From the NCBI RefSeq assembly GCF_021172045.1, contig NZ_CP087164.1, positions 372,001 to 436,000 of the forward strand: a stretch of 64,000 nucleotides of DNA. Reading direction: 5' to 3'. The position numbers were made by a program, and so were the translations under genes. Of this stretch, positions 18,556 through 26,528 are shown piece after piece; the stretch's first letter is position 1, and each line of letters opens with the position of its first letter. The notes beneath the pieces were generated by a model. The model searched no databases. It was not told the DNA's origin and saw only the letters and a program-made list of their open reading frames with translations. The stretch is from Capillimicrobium parvum (lineage in GTDB: Bacteria > Actinomycetota > Thermoleophilia > Solirubrobacterales > Solirubrobacteraceae).

Positions 18556-18640
18556 GAGATCCCTGGGGGCCCGCCTCCCGCCGGCAGCGGCTGCAAGCCC
18601 ACCTTGCGACGCGCGGGCCGGCGTCGGCACCCCTGGCTGC

Positions 18641-20128
18641 CTAGGCTGATTCGGAGACCGGCTCGCGCAGCGCCGGGACGTCGGCGCCGTCGCGGTACGG
18701 GTACGGGTTCTTGTCGGTCTCCTCGCCCTCCTCGTGGTAGACCGACTCCGCGTTGACCGCCCACAGGTCGTGGTCGGTGCCGAGCAGCAGGTTGTCCACC
18801 GCACGCATCGCGGTGAGCATGCTGTGATCGGAGTTGTTGTAGCGGTGCAGCCCGTTGCGGCCCACCTGCTGGAGGTTCGAGATGCCGGCGAGCCAGCCCT
18901 TGATGGTCTCGACGCGCGGCGCGTAGTCGCGGTCGTACATCGGATAGGCCATCGGCACCCGCACGACGTAGCCGCGCTTCACCTTCGCCGGATCGGCGAG
19001 GCCGAGCTGGTGCAGCTCGCGCTTGGCCAGTTCGACGAGCGCGTCGTCGTCCTGCGTCCACAGGTCGTCGCCCTGAAAGCAGAAGTACTCGAGGCCGACG
19101 CAGGCCGTGGTGGGGTCCGGGACCATCCACGGCGACCACGAGCGGTAGTTCTGGATGCGCCCGACGCGCACGCCCGGGTCGTGGATGTAGATCCAGTTGT
19201 CCGGGAACAGGTCGTCGCCGTCGAGTACGAGGGCGATCGTCAGGAAGTCGCGGTAGCGCAGGTGGCGGGCCGCCTCGTCGAGCTCCTCGTTCTTGTCCGG
19301 GCGCGCGAGCGCCACCGTGTCGCGCAGCGGCAGCGACGAGATGACGGCGCTCGGGGTGTAGGTGATGCCGCCTGCGACGACCTCGGTCACCTCGCCGTCG
19401 ACGACCTCCAGCGACGTGACCTCGGCCTCCGTGAGGACTTCGCCGCCCTGCTCGCGGATGCGCTGCGTCATGAAGTCCCACATCTGGCCCGGGCCGTAGC
19501 GCGGGTAGTTGAACTCGCTGATCAGCGACTTGATCCTGTTGCCCTTGTTGCCGACGAACGCGGCCTTCGCGGCGCTGAAGAACGACAGGCCCTTGATGCG
19601 CTGCGCGGCCCACTCGGCGCGGAGCTCGCTGCAGGGCACGCCCCACACCTTCTCGGTGTAGGTCTTGAAGAAGAGCTGGTACAGGCGCCAGCCGAAGCGG
19701 TTGGAGACCCACTCCTCGAGCGAGTCCTCGTTGCCCTTCGGCTTCACGAGCGCGCGCAGGTAGGAGAGACCGGAGCGGACGAGCTCGACGGGGCCGAGCT
19801 TCTTGATGACGTCCGCGCCCTGCAGCGGATACTCGAGGAACTTGCCGTTCCAGTAGATGCGCGACTGGCGCGGGCGGCGCAGGAACTCCTCGCCCATCAC
19901 CTCGTGCCAGAGGTCGTCGACCTCCTTGACCTTGGTGAAGAAGCGGTGACCGCCGAGGTCGAAGCGGTAGCCCTCCGGGTCCACGACCGTCTTCGCGAGC
20001 CCGCCGACCTGGTCCTCGGCCTCGACCACGATCACCGGACGGCCCGCCTTCGCGAGCAGGTAGGCGGCGGTCAGCCCGGCGGGGCCGCCTCCGAGCACGA
20101 GAACCGGGCGTTCAGGAGTGATCTGCAC
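18641..20128 (-). CDS. FAD-dependent amine-oxidase-type oxidoreductase (protoporphyrinogen oxidase / UDP-galactopyranose mutase-like)
   Basis: A 495-residue soluble flavoprotein. The FAD/NAD-binding fingerprint VLVLGGGPAGLTAAYLLAKAG opens the protein and is followed by VEAEDQVGGLAKTV and RFDLGGHRFF. The C-terminal LRAVDNLLLG segment is the second flavin contact. This branch (COG1232-like) is often found in polysaccharide loci rather than haem synthesis; no haem genes are nearby. GTG at 20128 immediately precedes the fingerprint and is the only plausible start, although the same frame stays open far upstream through the neighbouring gene. The membrane glycosyltransferase gene ends 38 bp upstream, so the pair is likely cotranscribed. 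Confidence 0.82.
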   Translation of the reverse strand: MQITPERPVLVLGGGPAGLTAAYLLAKAGRPVIVVEAEDQVGGLAKTVVDPEGYRFDLGGHRFFTKVKEVDDLWHEVMGEEFLRRPRQSRIYWNGKFLEYPLQGADVIKKLGPVELVRSGLSYLRALVKPKGNEDSLEEWVSNRFGWRLYQLFFKTYTEKVWGVPCSELRAEWAAQRIKGLSFFSAAKAAFVGNKGNRIKSLISEFNYPRYGPGQMWDFMTQRIREQGGEVLTEAEVTSLEVVDGEVTEVVAGGITYTPSAVISSLPLRDTVALARPDKNEELDEAARHLRYRDFLTIALVLDGDDLFPDNWIYIHDPGVRVGRIQNYRSWSPWMVPDPTTACVGLEYFCFQGDDLWTQDDDALVELAKRELHQLGLADPAKVKRGYVVRVPMAYPMYDRDYAPRVETIKGWLAGISNLQQVGRNGLHRYNNSDHSMLTAMRAVDNLLLGTDHDLWAVNAESVYHEEGEETDKNPYPYRDGADVPALREPVSESA

Positions 20129-20166
20129 GATGGCGTCTGGAGGGGGTCGAAAGGTGAAGTCGGGAC

Positions 20167-21765
20167 TTACCCGTTCCGGTACTTGCGGAACAGGAGTCCC
20201 TGCAGGGGGTTCGGTCCGGGCCCGCCGAACCACAGGGGGACTGTAGCGGTCAGTTCGTAGCGCGGATCCCCCCGGAGGATGCCCTGGTACTCGATCGAGC
20301 GCTCCAGCACCCGGCTCGTCCAGGGTGCCGTCCAGCGCTTCGGCTTGAAGACCTTCGGCACGATGAGCGCGACCTGGCCGCCCACCGGCATCTTGTCGAG
20401 CAGCGGCATGAGCTGAGTGTCGATGCCGGTGCGGTCGAAGTGCTCGGTGCCGTCGCGCCAGTCGGTGACGCCGGTGTCCTTCTGGATGCCGAACGGGCTC
20501 GCGTACGTCACGTCGCCGGGCCGGCCGAGCCGCTTGCGCCAGCGGTCGATGTACAGCGAGAGGACCGGGATCTGCTCGGGCTGCGTCGAGATGACGAGGT
20601 CGCCGCGCTTCAGCTGCCCGCCGATCTCGTAGGCGACGTAGTGGGCGTTGCTCTTCGTGCTCGGCGCGGAGGCCGAGAGCCACATGATCGCGAGGATCGC
20701 GAGGCCCGCGATGCCGAGGCGCCCCGCGCGCGTGAGGCCGAGGGCCGCGAGCACGAGCAGCGGTGCGACGGCCACCGCGAGGTAGCGCGTCGCCCACGCG
20801 GGCGAGACCTGGGAGGTCAGCCAGGCGACGACGATCGGCGCGACCGCGATGACGGCGAGGACGGGCACGAGGACGTTGCGCTCGCGCAGGCCGCGCTGGG
20901 CGACGGTGCCGAGGCCGGCCCCGGCGGCGAGCAGCAGGATGACCGTCCCGCCGAAGCCCCCGAGCAGCAGGTCGGGCGCGCGGACCAGCGTGCGAAAGCC
21001 GGGGGCGTTGGCCCACGGTGCGCCGGTGTTCAGCGCCTGCGAGATGAAGCTCGGGACCCACGGCAGGTACAGGAGCGCGGTGGTGCCGAAGCCGACCGCG
21101 GCGTCGCGCAGCAGCTGGCGGCGCTCGGGGGCGCCCTTCGTGAAGGTGAACCAGCGGACGGCGATGCCGACGGCGAAGGCGAAGCCGAGGAACAGCCCCC
21201 AGTTGTGCGTGTAGAGCAGGAGGACGAGCGCGACGCCGAACGGGATGCGGTACCGGCGGCGGTCGTAGACGTAGGCGTGCAGGTAGAAGGCGGTCGCCAG
21301 CATCCCGAGCAGGACGACGAGCGAGTACATCCGCGTCTCCTGCGCGTAGCTCGTCAGGAACGGGTTGATCGCCGTCAGCCCGGCGAGGACCCAGCCGACG
21401 CGGCGGTCGAACAGGCTCGTGCCCGCCCACAGCGCGACGGGGATGCAGGCCAGCGCGAAGAACAGCGACAGCCAGTGGGTCGCGGCCTCGCCCTCGCCGA
21501 CGAGCTGGATCCACAGGTGCAGGACCATGTAGTACAGCGGCGGCGAGCCGTCCTGGAGCAGGACGCCCGGGATGTCGAAGAACGGGTGGCGGGCGATTCC
21601 GATCGACAGGCCCTCGTCGATCCAGAAGTGCGCTCCCATCTCCCGCGTCCGCAGGAAGAGCGAGAGGACGATCAGAGCAAGGAGCCCGGCGCCGTACAGC
21701 AGCCGCGCGCGGGATACGGACCGCACCCTGACCGTGCCCGGACGGCGTAGGGCGACGGTTGCCAC
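20167..21765 (-). CDS. GT39/ArnT-like integral membrane glycosyltransferase
   Basis: A 532-residue membrane protein with about 10-11 hydrophobic segments in its first ~375 residues and a soluble C-terminal ~150 residues. After helix 1 comes HFWIDEGLSIGIA, the Asp-Glu motif in the first outer loop typical of polyprenyl-phosphate-dependent mannosyl/arabinosyl transferases (PMT_2/GT39, GT83). It should transfer a sugar from a lipid-linked donor outside the membrane; donor and acceptor are unknown. GTG start at 21765. It lies upstream of the FAD oxidoreductase in one probable operon. Confidence 0.82.
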   Translation of the reverse strand: MATVALRRPGTVRVRSVSRARLLYGAGLLALIVLSLFLRTREMGAHFWIDEGLSIGIARHPFFDIPGVLLQDGSPPLYYMVLHLWIQLVGEGEAATHWLSLFFALACIPVALWAGTSLFDRRVGWVLAGLTAINPFLTSYAQETRMYSLVVLLGMLATAFYLHAYVYDRRRYRIPFGVALVLLLYTHNWGLFLGFAFAVGIAVRWFTFTKGAPERRQLLRDAAVGFGTTALLYLPWVPSFISQALNTGAPWANAPGFRTLVRAPDLLLGGFGGTVILLLAAGAGLGTVAQRGLRERNVLVPVLAVIAVAPIVVAWLTSQVSPAWATRYLAVAVAPLLVLAALGLTRAGRLGIAGLAILAIMWLSASAPSTKSNAHYVAYEIGGQLKRGDLVISTQPEQIPVLSLYIDRWRKRLGRPGDVTYASPFGIQKDTGVTDWRDGTEHFDRTGIDTQLMPLLDKMPVGGQVALIVPKVFKPKRWTAPWTSRVLERSIEYQGILRGDPRYELTATVPLWFGGPGPNPLQGLLFRKYRNG

Positions 21766-21893
21766 GGGTCAGAGACTAATGGTCCGCTCCGCGGGTTGGT
21801 CCGGTCGGTCGCGCCCGGAAGTGGGCGGTGGTCCGCGACCCATGCGGCGGAGGGCTGACAGCGCCGCTTCGACGCGCTACCTTGCCCGCTGCC

Positions 21894-22274
21894 GTGAACT
21901 TCAGCGTCGACATCGTGTCGATTCCGGTGAGCGAACAGGATCGCGCCCGCGCGTTCTACGTGGACGTCCTCGGCTTCGCCGTCCGCGAGGACGCCGAGAT
22001 GACCGAGGGCCGCCGCTGGATCGAGCTCGTCCCACCCGCCGGCGGCGCCTCCATCTCGCTCGTCACGTGGTTCGACGCAATGGCGCCCGGCTCGCTGCGC
22101 GGCCTCGTGCTCGGCGCCGACGACTGCCACGACGCGTTCGCCGAACTGCGGCGCCGCGGCGTCGAGTTCGTCGAATCGGAGGTGCAGGACGCGCCCTGGG
22201 GCCAGTTCGCCACGTTCTGCGACCCGGACGGCAACGGCTGGGTGCTGGTCGGCCCGGCGGCCGAGAACGCATAG
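21894..22274 (+). CDS. VOC-superfamily (glyoxalase/bleomycin-resistance-like) protein
   Basis: A 126-residue protein with two beta-alpha-beta-beta-beta modules. The first holds the metal-binding region SVDIVSIPVSEQDRARAFYVDVLGF; the second ends in FCDPDGNGWVLVG, with the D-P-D-G-N pattern and final strand typical of the superfamily. Fold and divalent-metal binding are secure, the reaction is not: members include glyoxalases, dioxygenases and resistance proteins. GTG at 21894 starts right at the first strand. It is a lone gene between the glycosyltransferase and the tRNA-Lys unit. Confidence 0.85.
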   Translation: MNFSVDIVSIPVSEQDRARAFYVDVLGFAVREDAEMTEGRRWIELVPPAGGASISLVTWFDAMAPGSLRGLVLGADDCHDAFAELRRRGVEFVESEVQDAPWGQFATFCDPDGNGWVLVGPAAENA

Positions 22275-22313
22275 ACGGGCGGCCGAGGGCCGCGGATCCG
22301 TCCGCGCCGTTTG

Positions 22314-22327
22314 CGAACGTATGTTCG
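22314..22327. promoter_or_regulatory. Perfect LexA-box-like palindrome upstream of the tRNA-Lys / HNH unit
   Basis: CGAAC-gtat-GTTCG is a perfect inverted repeat that matches the Gram-positive LexA consensus CGAAC-N4-GTTCG, including the R-N-R-Y spacer form. It overlaps TATGTT (22320-22325), a plausible -10 box that would start transcription about 39 bases before tRNA-Lys, and ends one base before ATG 22329. LexA binding is inferred from the consensus only. Confidence 0.5.
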
Positions 22328-22328
22328 T

Positions 22329-22844
22329 ATGAATGGCGGAGGGATCGAGGGTACGCTTGAGGACGAGTCTGCCCCCGTAGCTCAACTGGCAGAGCAAGAG
22401 GCTTTTAACCTCGAGGCTGAGAGTTCGAATCTCTCCGGGGGTATCCAGCGGCACTGTCCGAGGCACGGACTGGTCGTGCATCATCGTCTCAAGGAGCCGC
22501 GGAACGTCTCTGGATTCCGCTATCGCTGCGGGCGGTGCAACGGCGAAGCCGTCCTGCGGCGCAAGCGCAAGGTGAAGCAGATCCTCGTGGCCGAGGCCGG
22601 CGGGTGCTGCCTCGTCTGTGGGTACGACCGGTGCATCGGCAACCTCGCCTTCCACCACGTCGACCCGGCGCAGAAGCGGTTCAACCTGTCGAGTTGCAGC
22701 GGCAAGTCCCTCGCGGCGTTTCGCGAGGAGGCGCGCAAGTGCGTCCTCGTCTGCGCGAACTGCCACGGGGAGATCGAGGCCGGGCTGATCCCTTCGCCGC
22801 CCGCACCTACACTGAACGCCAGTACACCCGCCCCCATGGTGTAG
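22329..22844 (+). CDS. HNH-endonuclease-like zinc protein whose frame spans tRNA-Lys and ends in tRNA-Glu
   Basis: The coding part after the tRNA shows an N-terminal zinc ribbon (CPRHG ... CGRC), a basic linker (RRKRKVKQ) and an HNH core: CCLVCGYDRC, LAFHHVDP and CVLVCANCHGEIEAG. The His-His and CxNCH pairs are the expected catalytic and zinc ligands. The first Cys (base 22455) lies 12 bases after tRNA-Lys. The first canonical start after the tRNA, GTG 22476, would delete CPRHG. The only ATG that keeps it is 22329, which puts the whole tRNA-Lys sequence in frame as residues ~15-38. The stop TAG is bases 13-15 of tRNA-Glu. From 22329 the protein has 171 residues, from 22476 it has 122. The HNH identity is firm, the start is not. 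Confidence 0.65.
   Translation: MNGGGIEGTLEDESAPVAQLAEQEAFNLEAESSNLSGGIQRHCPRHGLVVHHRLKEPRNVSGFRYRCGRCNGEAVLRRKRKVKQILVAEAGGCCLVCGYDRCIGNLAFHHVDPAQKRFNLSSCSGKSLAAFREEARKCVLVCANCHGEIEAGLIPSPPAPTLNASTPAPMV
22371..22443 (+). tRNA. tRNA-Lys (anticodon UUU)
   Basis: A complete 73-base cloverleaf: acceptor GCCCCCG/CGGGGGT, D-stem GCTC/GAGC, anticodon stem closing the loop CTTTTAA (anticodon TTT), T-arm GAGAG-TTCGAAT-CTCTC, discriminator A. Base pair 27-43 is an A-G mismatch. CCA is not encoded. The gene is wholly inside the open frame of the HNH protein. Confidence 0.96.
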
Positions 22845-22901
22845 CGGTCAGCACGCGGGCCTTTCACGCCCGTAGCGGGGGTTCGATTCCCCCTGGGGGT
22901 A
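22830..22901 (+). tRNA. tRNA-Glu (anticodon UUC)
   Basis: A 72-base cloverleaf: acceptor GCCCCCA/TGGGGGT, D-stem GTGT/GCAC with one G-T pair, anticodon stem CGGGC/GCCCG with loop CTTTCAC (anticodon TTC), T-arm GGGGG-TTCGATT-CCCCC, discriminator A, no encoded CCA. The HNH stop codon lies in its D-arm, so the protein and tRNA genes overlap by 15 bases. Confidence 0.97.
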
Positions 22902-23027
22902 CTGCCACGCGCGGATCACGCCGGTCGGCACCGGCTCGCCCGTCCGCGCGGCGCGGTCCATTCGGCGCGACTCCAGGGACCGTCCGGGCCCGGAGGTCGC
23001 CACCGTCGCGGACGCCGGGAGACGCGA

Positions 23028-23051
23028 AGAGCCCCGCCGAAGCGGGGCTCT
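23028..23051. terminator. Strong bidirectional hairpin between tRNA-Glu and the secreted-protein gene
   Basis: AGAGCCCCGC-CGAA-GCGGGGCTCT: a perfect 10-bp stem with a CGAA tetraloop, 127 bases after tRNA-Glu and 30 bases beyond the stop of the convergent secreted-protein gene. No T-run on either strand, as usual in this GC range. Nothing else is seen in 22902-23027. Confidence 0.7.
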
Positions 23052-23080
23052 CCACGGCATTCAGTCGTCCAGCGCGAGGC

Positions 23081-24055
23081 TCACGGAGCCAGCGGGCGGC
23101 TGGTCCGGTCGTTGAAGCACACGAGGAAGAACTGGCCGTTCGCCCCCACCCCATAGGTCTTGTACGCGCGGGCCTTGATCCGCGGGTCCATGCCGAGGAA
23201 GTGCCACGGGAAGTTGTCCCAGTGGTGGCCGGCGTTGAAGAGGCTCCAGCCCCCGACGAGGCCCTTCTGGTGCTCGTCGCAGGAGATCTGGTGCTCCCAC
23301 ACGCCGTTGCCCTTGTTGAAGTGCTCGACCGGGCCGGTGCGGTGGTATGCGTACAGCTTGTGCGCGTGGCCGTTCGTGGGGCCGGTCTTGTACTTCAGGC
23401 AGCGCCCGTAGACCGTCAGCGACGTGTTCGGCGACGTGACGTAGAAGCCGTAGCTCCACTGCGACAGGTTCGGCTCGGGATACGACGAGAACGGCGTCGC
23501 GTCGCCGGCGGTCACGTTCCAGCCCGGCGCGATGTAGACCTCGTCCGCCGCGCACGGGATGTCGCTGTTGGACGGCACGAAGTCCTGCTGGGCGAGTGGG
23601 CCGTAGCCCTTGGTCTTGATGTTGCCCACCACGAACGAGTGGCTGTGCGTGTCCGGCGCCGTGGTCTTGCCGAGGCAGGTCACCCAGATCTTCAGCTGGG
23701 CGTCCTCGGACGTCGTGTTGCGGAAGCGGAAGGTGTACTGGCTGTTGCCCGAGGGATACGAGCCGAGGACGTCGACGCCGGACGCGATCGTCCACGGCGA
23801 CTCGTCGGGATCGGCGAGCTGCGGGTTGTAGGGTCCGACCTCGTCGATGCGCCACATCCCGTCGGCGGCGATGTCGCCGTTGGGGCAGGAGAGCGTGTAG
23901 GTCCCCGACTGCGACTCGCCGAGCGTGATGTGCTGCTCGGCCTTGTACATGTCGAGGTGGTGCTTCGTGGCGGTCTTCGCTCCGGCGGCAGCCGGGATCA
24001 GCAGCAGTGCCGCCAAGCCGAGCGTCAGAAGCGCCGCGCGTCCGTGCATTCTCAT
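23081..24055 (-). CDS. Secreted protein of unknown function
   Basis: A 324-residue exported protein. MRMHGRAALLTLGLAALLLIPAAAGA is a textbook signal peptide with cleavage after AGA. The mature part is rich in aromatic residues, His and Asn, has paired Cys (SCPNGD, VTCLG, PCAAD, GRCLK, SCDEH, LVCF) suggesting disulfides, and looks beta-rich. I recognise no catalytic motif. ATG at 24055 (or the second Met, 24049) starts it. The gene stands alone, convergent with the tRNA-Glu unit and separated from it by the hairpin at 23028-23051. The 148 bp upstream hold no clear operator. Confidence 0.75.
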   Translation of the reverse strand: MRMHGRAALLTLGLAALLLIPAAAGAKTATKHHLDMYKAEQHITLGESQSGTYTLSCPNGDIAADGMWRIDEVGPYNPQLADPDESPWTIASGVDVLGSYPSGNSQYTFRFRNTTSEDAQLKIWVTCLGKTTAPDTHSHSFVVGNIKTKGYGPLAQQDFVPSNSDIPCAADEVYIAPGWNVTAGDATPFSSYPEPNLSQWSYGFYVTSPNTSLTVYGRCLKYKTGPTNGHAHKLYAYHRTGPVEHFNKGNGVWEHQISCDEHQKGLVGGWSLFNAGHHWDNFPWHFLGMDPRIKARAYKTYGVGANGQFFLVCFNDRTSRPLAP

Positions 24056-24203
24056 GTGAACCGGTGTCGTCCTTGCAGCTTCGTCGAACACTCGGCGCCC
24101 AGCCCGCAGCGCGGCACTGTAGGGCGCGACGCGCGCCAGGTGAAGCCCCGTCCACGAAACTGGACGAAGGTTCGACGGCGAACGTGGTGTATTGGCGCGC
24201 CGT

Positions 24204-24956
24204 CTATACGGCGCGGGTCATCGCGCCGTCCACGCGGATCGCCTCGCCCGTGACGAAGCTCGCGCGCTGTGAGCACAGGAACGTCGCGACCGCCGACATC
24301 TCCTCGACCGTCCCGAGGCGCCCGGCCGGCACGTCGCCCCGCGCCGCCTCCTCGGCCTGATCGAGCGAGCCGTAGAGCTCGGCGAGCCGCTCGGTCGCGA
24401 TGCGCCCGGTCAGCAGCGTGTTGAACGTGATGCCGTCGCCGGCGAGGTCGCGCGCCAGCGTCTTGAAGGCCGACAGCGCGGCGCTGCGGTGGACGTTGGA
24501 CAGCATGAGGTTGCCGATCGGCTCGCGAACCGAGTTCGACGAGACGTTCACGATCCGTCCCCAGCCGCGCTCGCGCATGGCGGGCACGACGCGCTCGATG
24601 AGATCGATCGGCCCGAGCACGAGCTCGCGGTAGGCGCGCTCCCACTGCTCGCGCGCGAAGCCCAGCGGGTCCGCCCCGCTCGGCGGGCCGCCCGTGTTCG
24701 TCACGAGGATCTCGACCGGCGCGCCGAACGCCGCCGCCGCCGCATCGGCGAGGCGGGCGCCCGCGCCGTCCTCGCCGCTGTCGTAGGCGAATCCGCGGCC
24801 GCCGAGCTCCTCCGCGACCGCGCGGGCGCGGTCCTCGGACCGCGACGTCACCGCGACGCGCGCGCCCTCGGCCGCGAGCTCGGCGGCGATCGCGCGGCCG
24901 ATTCCCTGCGATCCCCCGGTGACCAGAGCGATGCGACCGCCGATTCCGAGTTCCAT
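24204..24956 (-). CDS. Short-chain dehydrogenase-like (SDR) protein lacking the YxxxK catalytic pair
   Basis: A 250-residue SDR fold with the nucleotide loop TGGSQGIGRAIA at residues ~13-24 and the NVSSNSV strand holding a Ser. Where SDRs have YxxxK, this protein reads LSNVHRSAAL: Asn for Tyr and Ser for Lys; a Lys occurs only seven residues later (FKTLA). An SDR-like subgroup close to beta-ketoacyl-ACP reductases with an imperfect catalytic tetrad is known (cd05344-type), so this is probably a functional divergent branch rather than decay. It is divergent from the solute-binding protein gene with 27 bp between starts, so the two share a very compact promoter. Confidence 0.82.
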   Translation of the reverse strand: MELGIGGRIALVTGGSQGIGRAIAAELAAEGARVAVTSRSEDRARAVAEELGGRGFAYDSGEDGAGARLADAAAAAFGAPVEILVTNTGGPPSGADPLGFAREQWERAYRELVLGPIDLIERVVPAMRERGWGRIVNVSSNSVREPIGNLMLSNVHRSAALSAFKTLARDLAGDGITFNTLLTGRIATERLAELYGSLDQAEEAARGDVPAGRLGTVEEMSAVATFLCSQRASFVTGEAIRVDGAMTRAV

Positions 24957-24983
24957 GTCCGTGGACGCTAACGTGCCCGCGCC

Positions 24984-26114
24984 ATGCGCCGACTGCTCCC
25001 GCTGCTCACCGTCCTCCTGTCCCTCCTGGTCCCGGCGGCGGCGTTCGCGGCGCTGCCCGCCGGAGAGATCCGGCTCGGCGCCGTATGGTCGGTGACCGGG
25101 GCGGGCGCGAGCTACGCCGCGCTGCAGCCCGCCGGCGCCCAGCTCGCGGTCGACGAGGTCAACGCGTCCGGCGCGCTCGGCGGCGCGCGCCTCGCGCTCG
25201 ACGAGCGCGACGACCGGTCCAGCGCGTCCCGCGCGGCCGAGCTCTTCACCCAGCTCATCGACACCGGGGCGGTCGCTCTGCTCGGGCCGACGCTGTCGAA
25301 CTCGGCGCTCCAGGCCGATCGCGTGGCCCAGGGCCGCGGCGTTCCCGTGCTCGGCGTGTCGAACACCGGCGACGGGGTCCTCGACATCGGCGACGTCGTC
25401 TTCCGCGACTCGCTCTCCGAGCGCGCCGTCCAGCCTCGCACCGTCGCCGTGACCCACCGCCGGCTGCACTACCGCCGCGCCGCCATCGTGTGGGCGACGC
25501 CGGACGCGTACTCGAAGACCGGCCACGACGTGTTCCGCGAGGCGTTGCGCGGCACGCCCGGCGTGCGGATCGTCGCGGACCGCTCGTTCGCCTCGGACAG
25601 CGCGAACGGCTACCGGCGCGCCCTGCGCCGCATCGCCCGCAAGCGGCCCGACGCGCTGTTCGTCTCCGCGCTGGCGCCGGACGCCGTGAAGGTCATGAAG
25701 GCGGCTCGGCGCATCCGCGCGCTGCGCGCCGTCCCGTTCATCGGCGGCAACGCGTTCAACGCGCCCGGACTGATCGCGCAGGGCGGCCGCGCCGCGCAGG
25801 GCGCCATCTCGGGCGCGGCGTGGATCGCCACCGAGGACACGCCGGGCAACGCGGCCTTCGTGGCGGCCTTCCGGGCGCGCTTCGGCACGGCGCCCGACCA
25901 GTTCGCGGCGCAGTCCTACACCGGCGTCAAGCTGCTGGCCGAGGCGATCCGGCGCGCGGACTCCAGCGACCCGCGCGCGATCCGGGACGCGCTCGCCGGG
26001 CTGCGCGACGTCGACACGGTGCTCGGTCGCTTCTCGTTCGGCCCCGACCGTGAGCCGCAGTACACGCCGGTCGTGCAGCAGATCCGCGGCGGCCGGTACG
26101 TGCGGATCGGCTGA
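24984..26114 (+). CDS. Branched-chain-amino-acid-type ABC transporter solute-binding protein
   Basis: A 376-residue exported protein. The signal peptide (RRLLPLLTVLLSLLVPAAAFA) precedes a type-I periplasmic-binding fold of LivJ type: IRLGAVWSVTGAGASYAALQPAGAQLAVDEVNASG opens the first lobe, then ALLGPTLSNSALQAD and a C-terminal DQFAAQSYTGVKLLAEAI hinge segment. No lipobox Cys follows the signal peptide. No permease or ATPase genes are adjacent, so it is an orphan receptor; an amino-acid-like or aromatic ligand is a guess. The start is 27 bp from the divergent SDR gene. Confidence 0.85.
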   Translation: MRRLLPLLTVLLSLLVPAAAFAALPAGEIRLGAVWSVTGAGASYAALQPAGAQLAVDEVNASGALGGARLALDERDDRSSASRAAELFTQLIDTGAVALLGPTLSNSALQADRVAQGRGVPVLGVSNTGDGVLDIGDVVFRDSLSERAVQPRTVAVTHRRLHYRRAAIVWATPDAYSKTGHDVFREALRGTPGVRIVADRSFASDSANGYRRALRRIARKRPDALFVSALAPDAVKVMKAARRIRALRAVPFIGGNAFNAPGLIAQGGRAAQGAISGAAWIATEDTPGNAAFVAAFRARFGTAPDQFAAQSYTGVKLLAEAIRRADSSDPRAIRDALAGLRDVDTVLGRFSFGPDREPQYTPVVQQIRGGRYVRIG

Positions 26115-26129
26115 GCGGCGCGGCGCGCC

Positions 26130-26468
26130 TCAGACGATCTCGGCGTCGAGCTCGCGGTCGACCGCGAGCCGCCCGCACCACAACCCGAAGGCGAGCGCGG
26201 CGATCAGCGCGCCGAGCCAGTGGACGCCGGCGACGACCGCGATGATGCTCGGGATGCCGGCGAGCATGGCGCCGGTGAGCGCGCCGACGATCGGCAGGCC
26301 GAGAACACGGGCCGTCACCGCCGCGCACCCGATCCAGGCCACCGGCCCCGACAGCCAGCCCCAGTCCTCGAAGAAGCTCTTGGGCAGCAGGACGGCCAGC
26401 ACGATCGCCACCACGGCGACGGCGGCGATCTGGATGACGACGGCCTTGACGGCGATCGAGCGGTCCAC
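26130..26468 (-). CDS. Small integral membrane protein, about four helices
   Basis: A 112-residue hydrophobic protein. Four likely transmembrane segments: residues ~5-25 (AVVIQIAAVAVVAIVLAVLL), ~35-55, ~58-78 (LPIVGALTGAMLAGIPSIIAV) and ~80-100. An acidic tail (DRELDAEIV) ends it. I do not recognise a family. GTG at 26468 is preferred over further-upstream codons, which are Arg/Ala-rich. It is convergent with the solute-binding protein gene (15 bp apart) and starts 60 bp from tRNA-Val on the other strand. Confidence 0.7.
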   Translation of the reverse strand: MDRSIAVKAVVIQIAAVAVVAIVLAVLLPKSFFEDWGWLSGPVAWIGCAAVTARVLGLPIVGALTGAMLAGIPSIIAVVAGVHWLGALIAALAFGLWCGRLAVDRELDAEIV

Positions 26469-26528
26469 CCCGCCAGCATAGGAGCGGCCGGGCGCGGCGC
26501 GAGCCCGCCGCACTAGCCTGTCGCCGAC

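Noticed and set aside
18641-21514. One continuous frame that would fuse the FAD oxidoreductase to an upstream ~460-residue segment
   Set aside because: The upstream part is out of frame with, and antisense-free shadow of, the GT39-like gene; GTG 20128 lies directly before the FAD fingerprint.
22371-22901. Integrative element bounded by the two tRNA genes
   Set aside because: Only about 390 bp separate the tRNAs, with no integrase and no duplicated 3' end.
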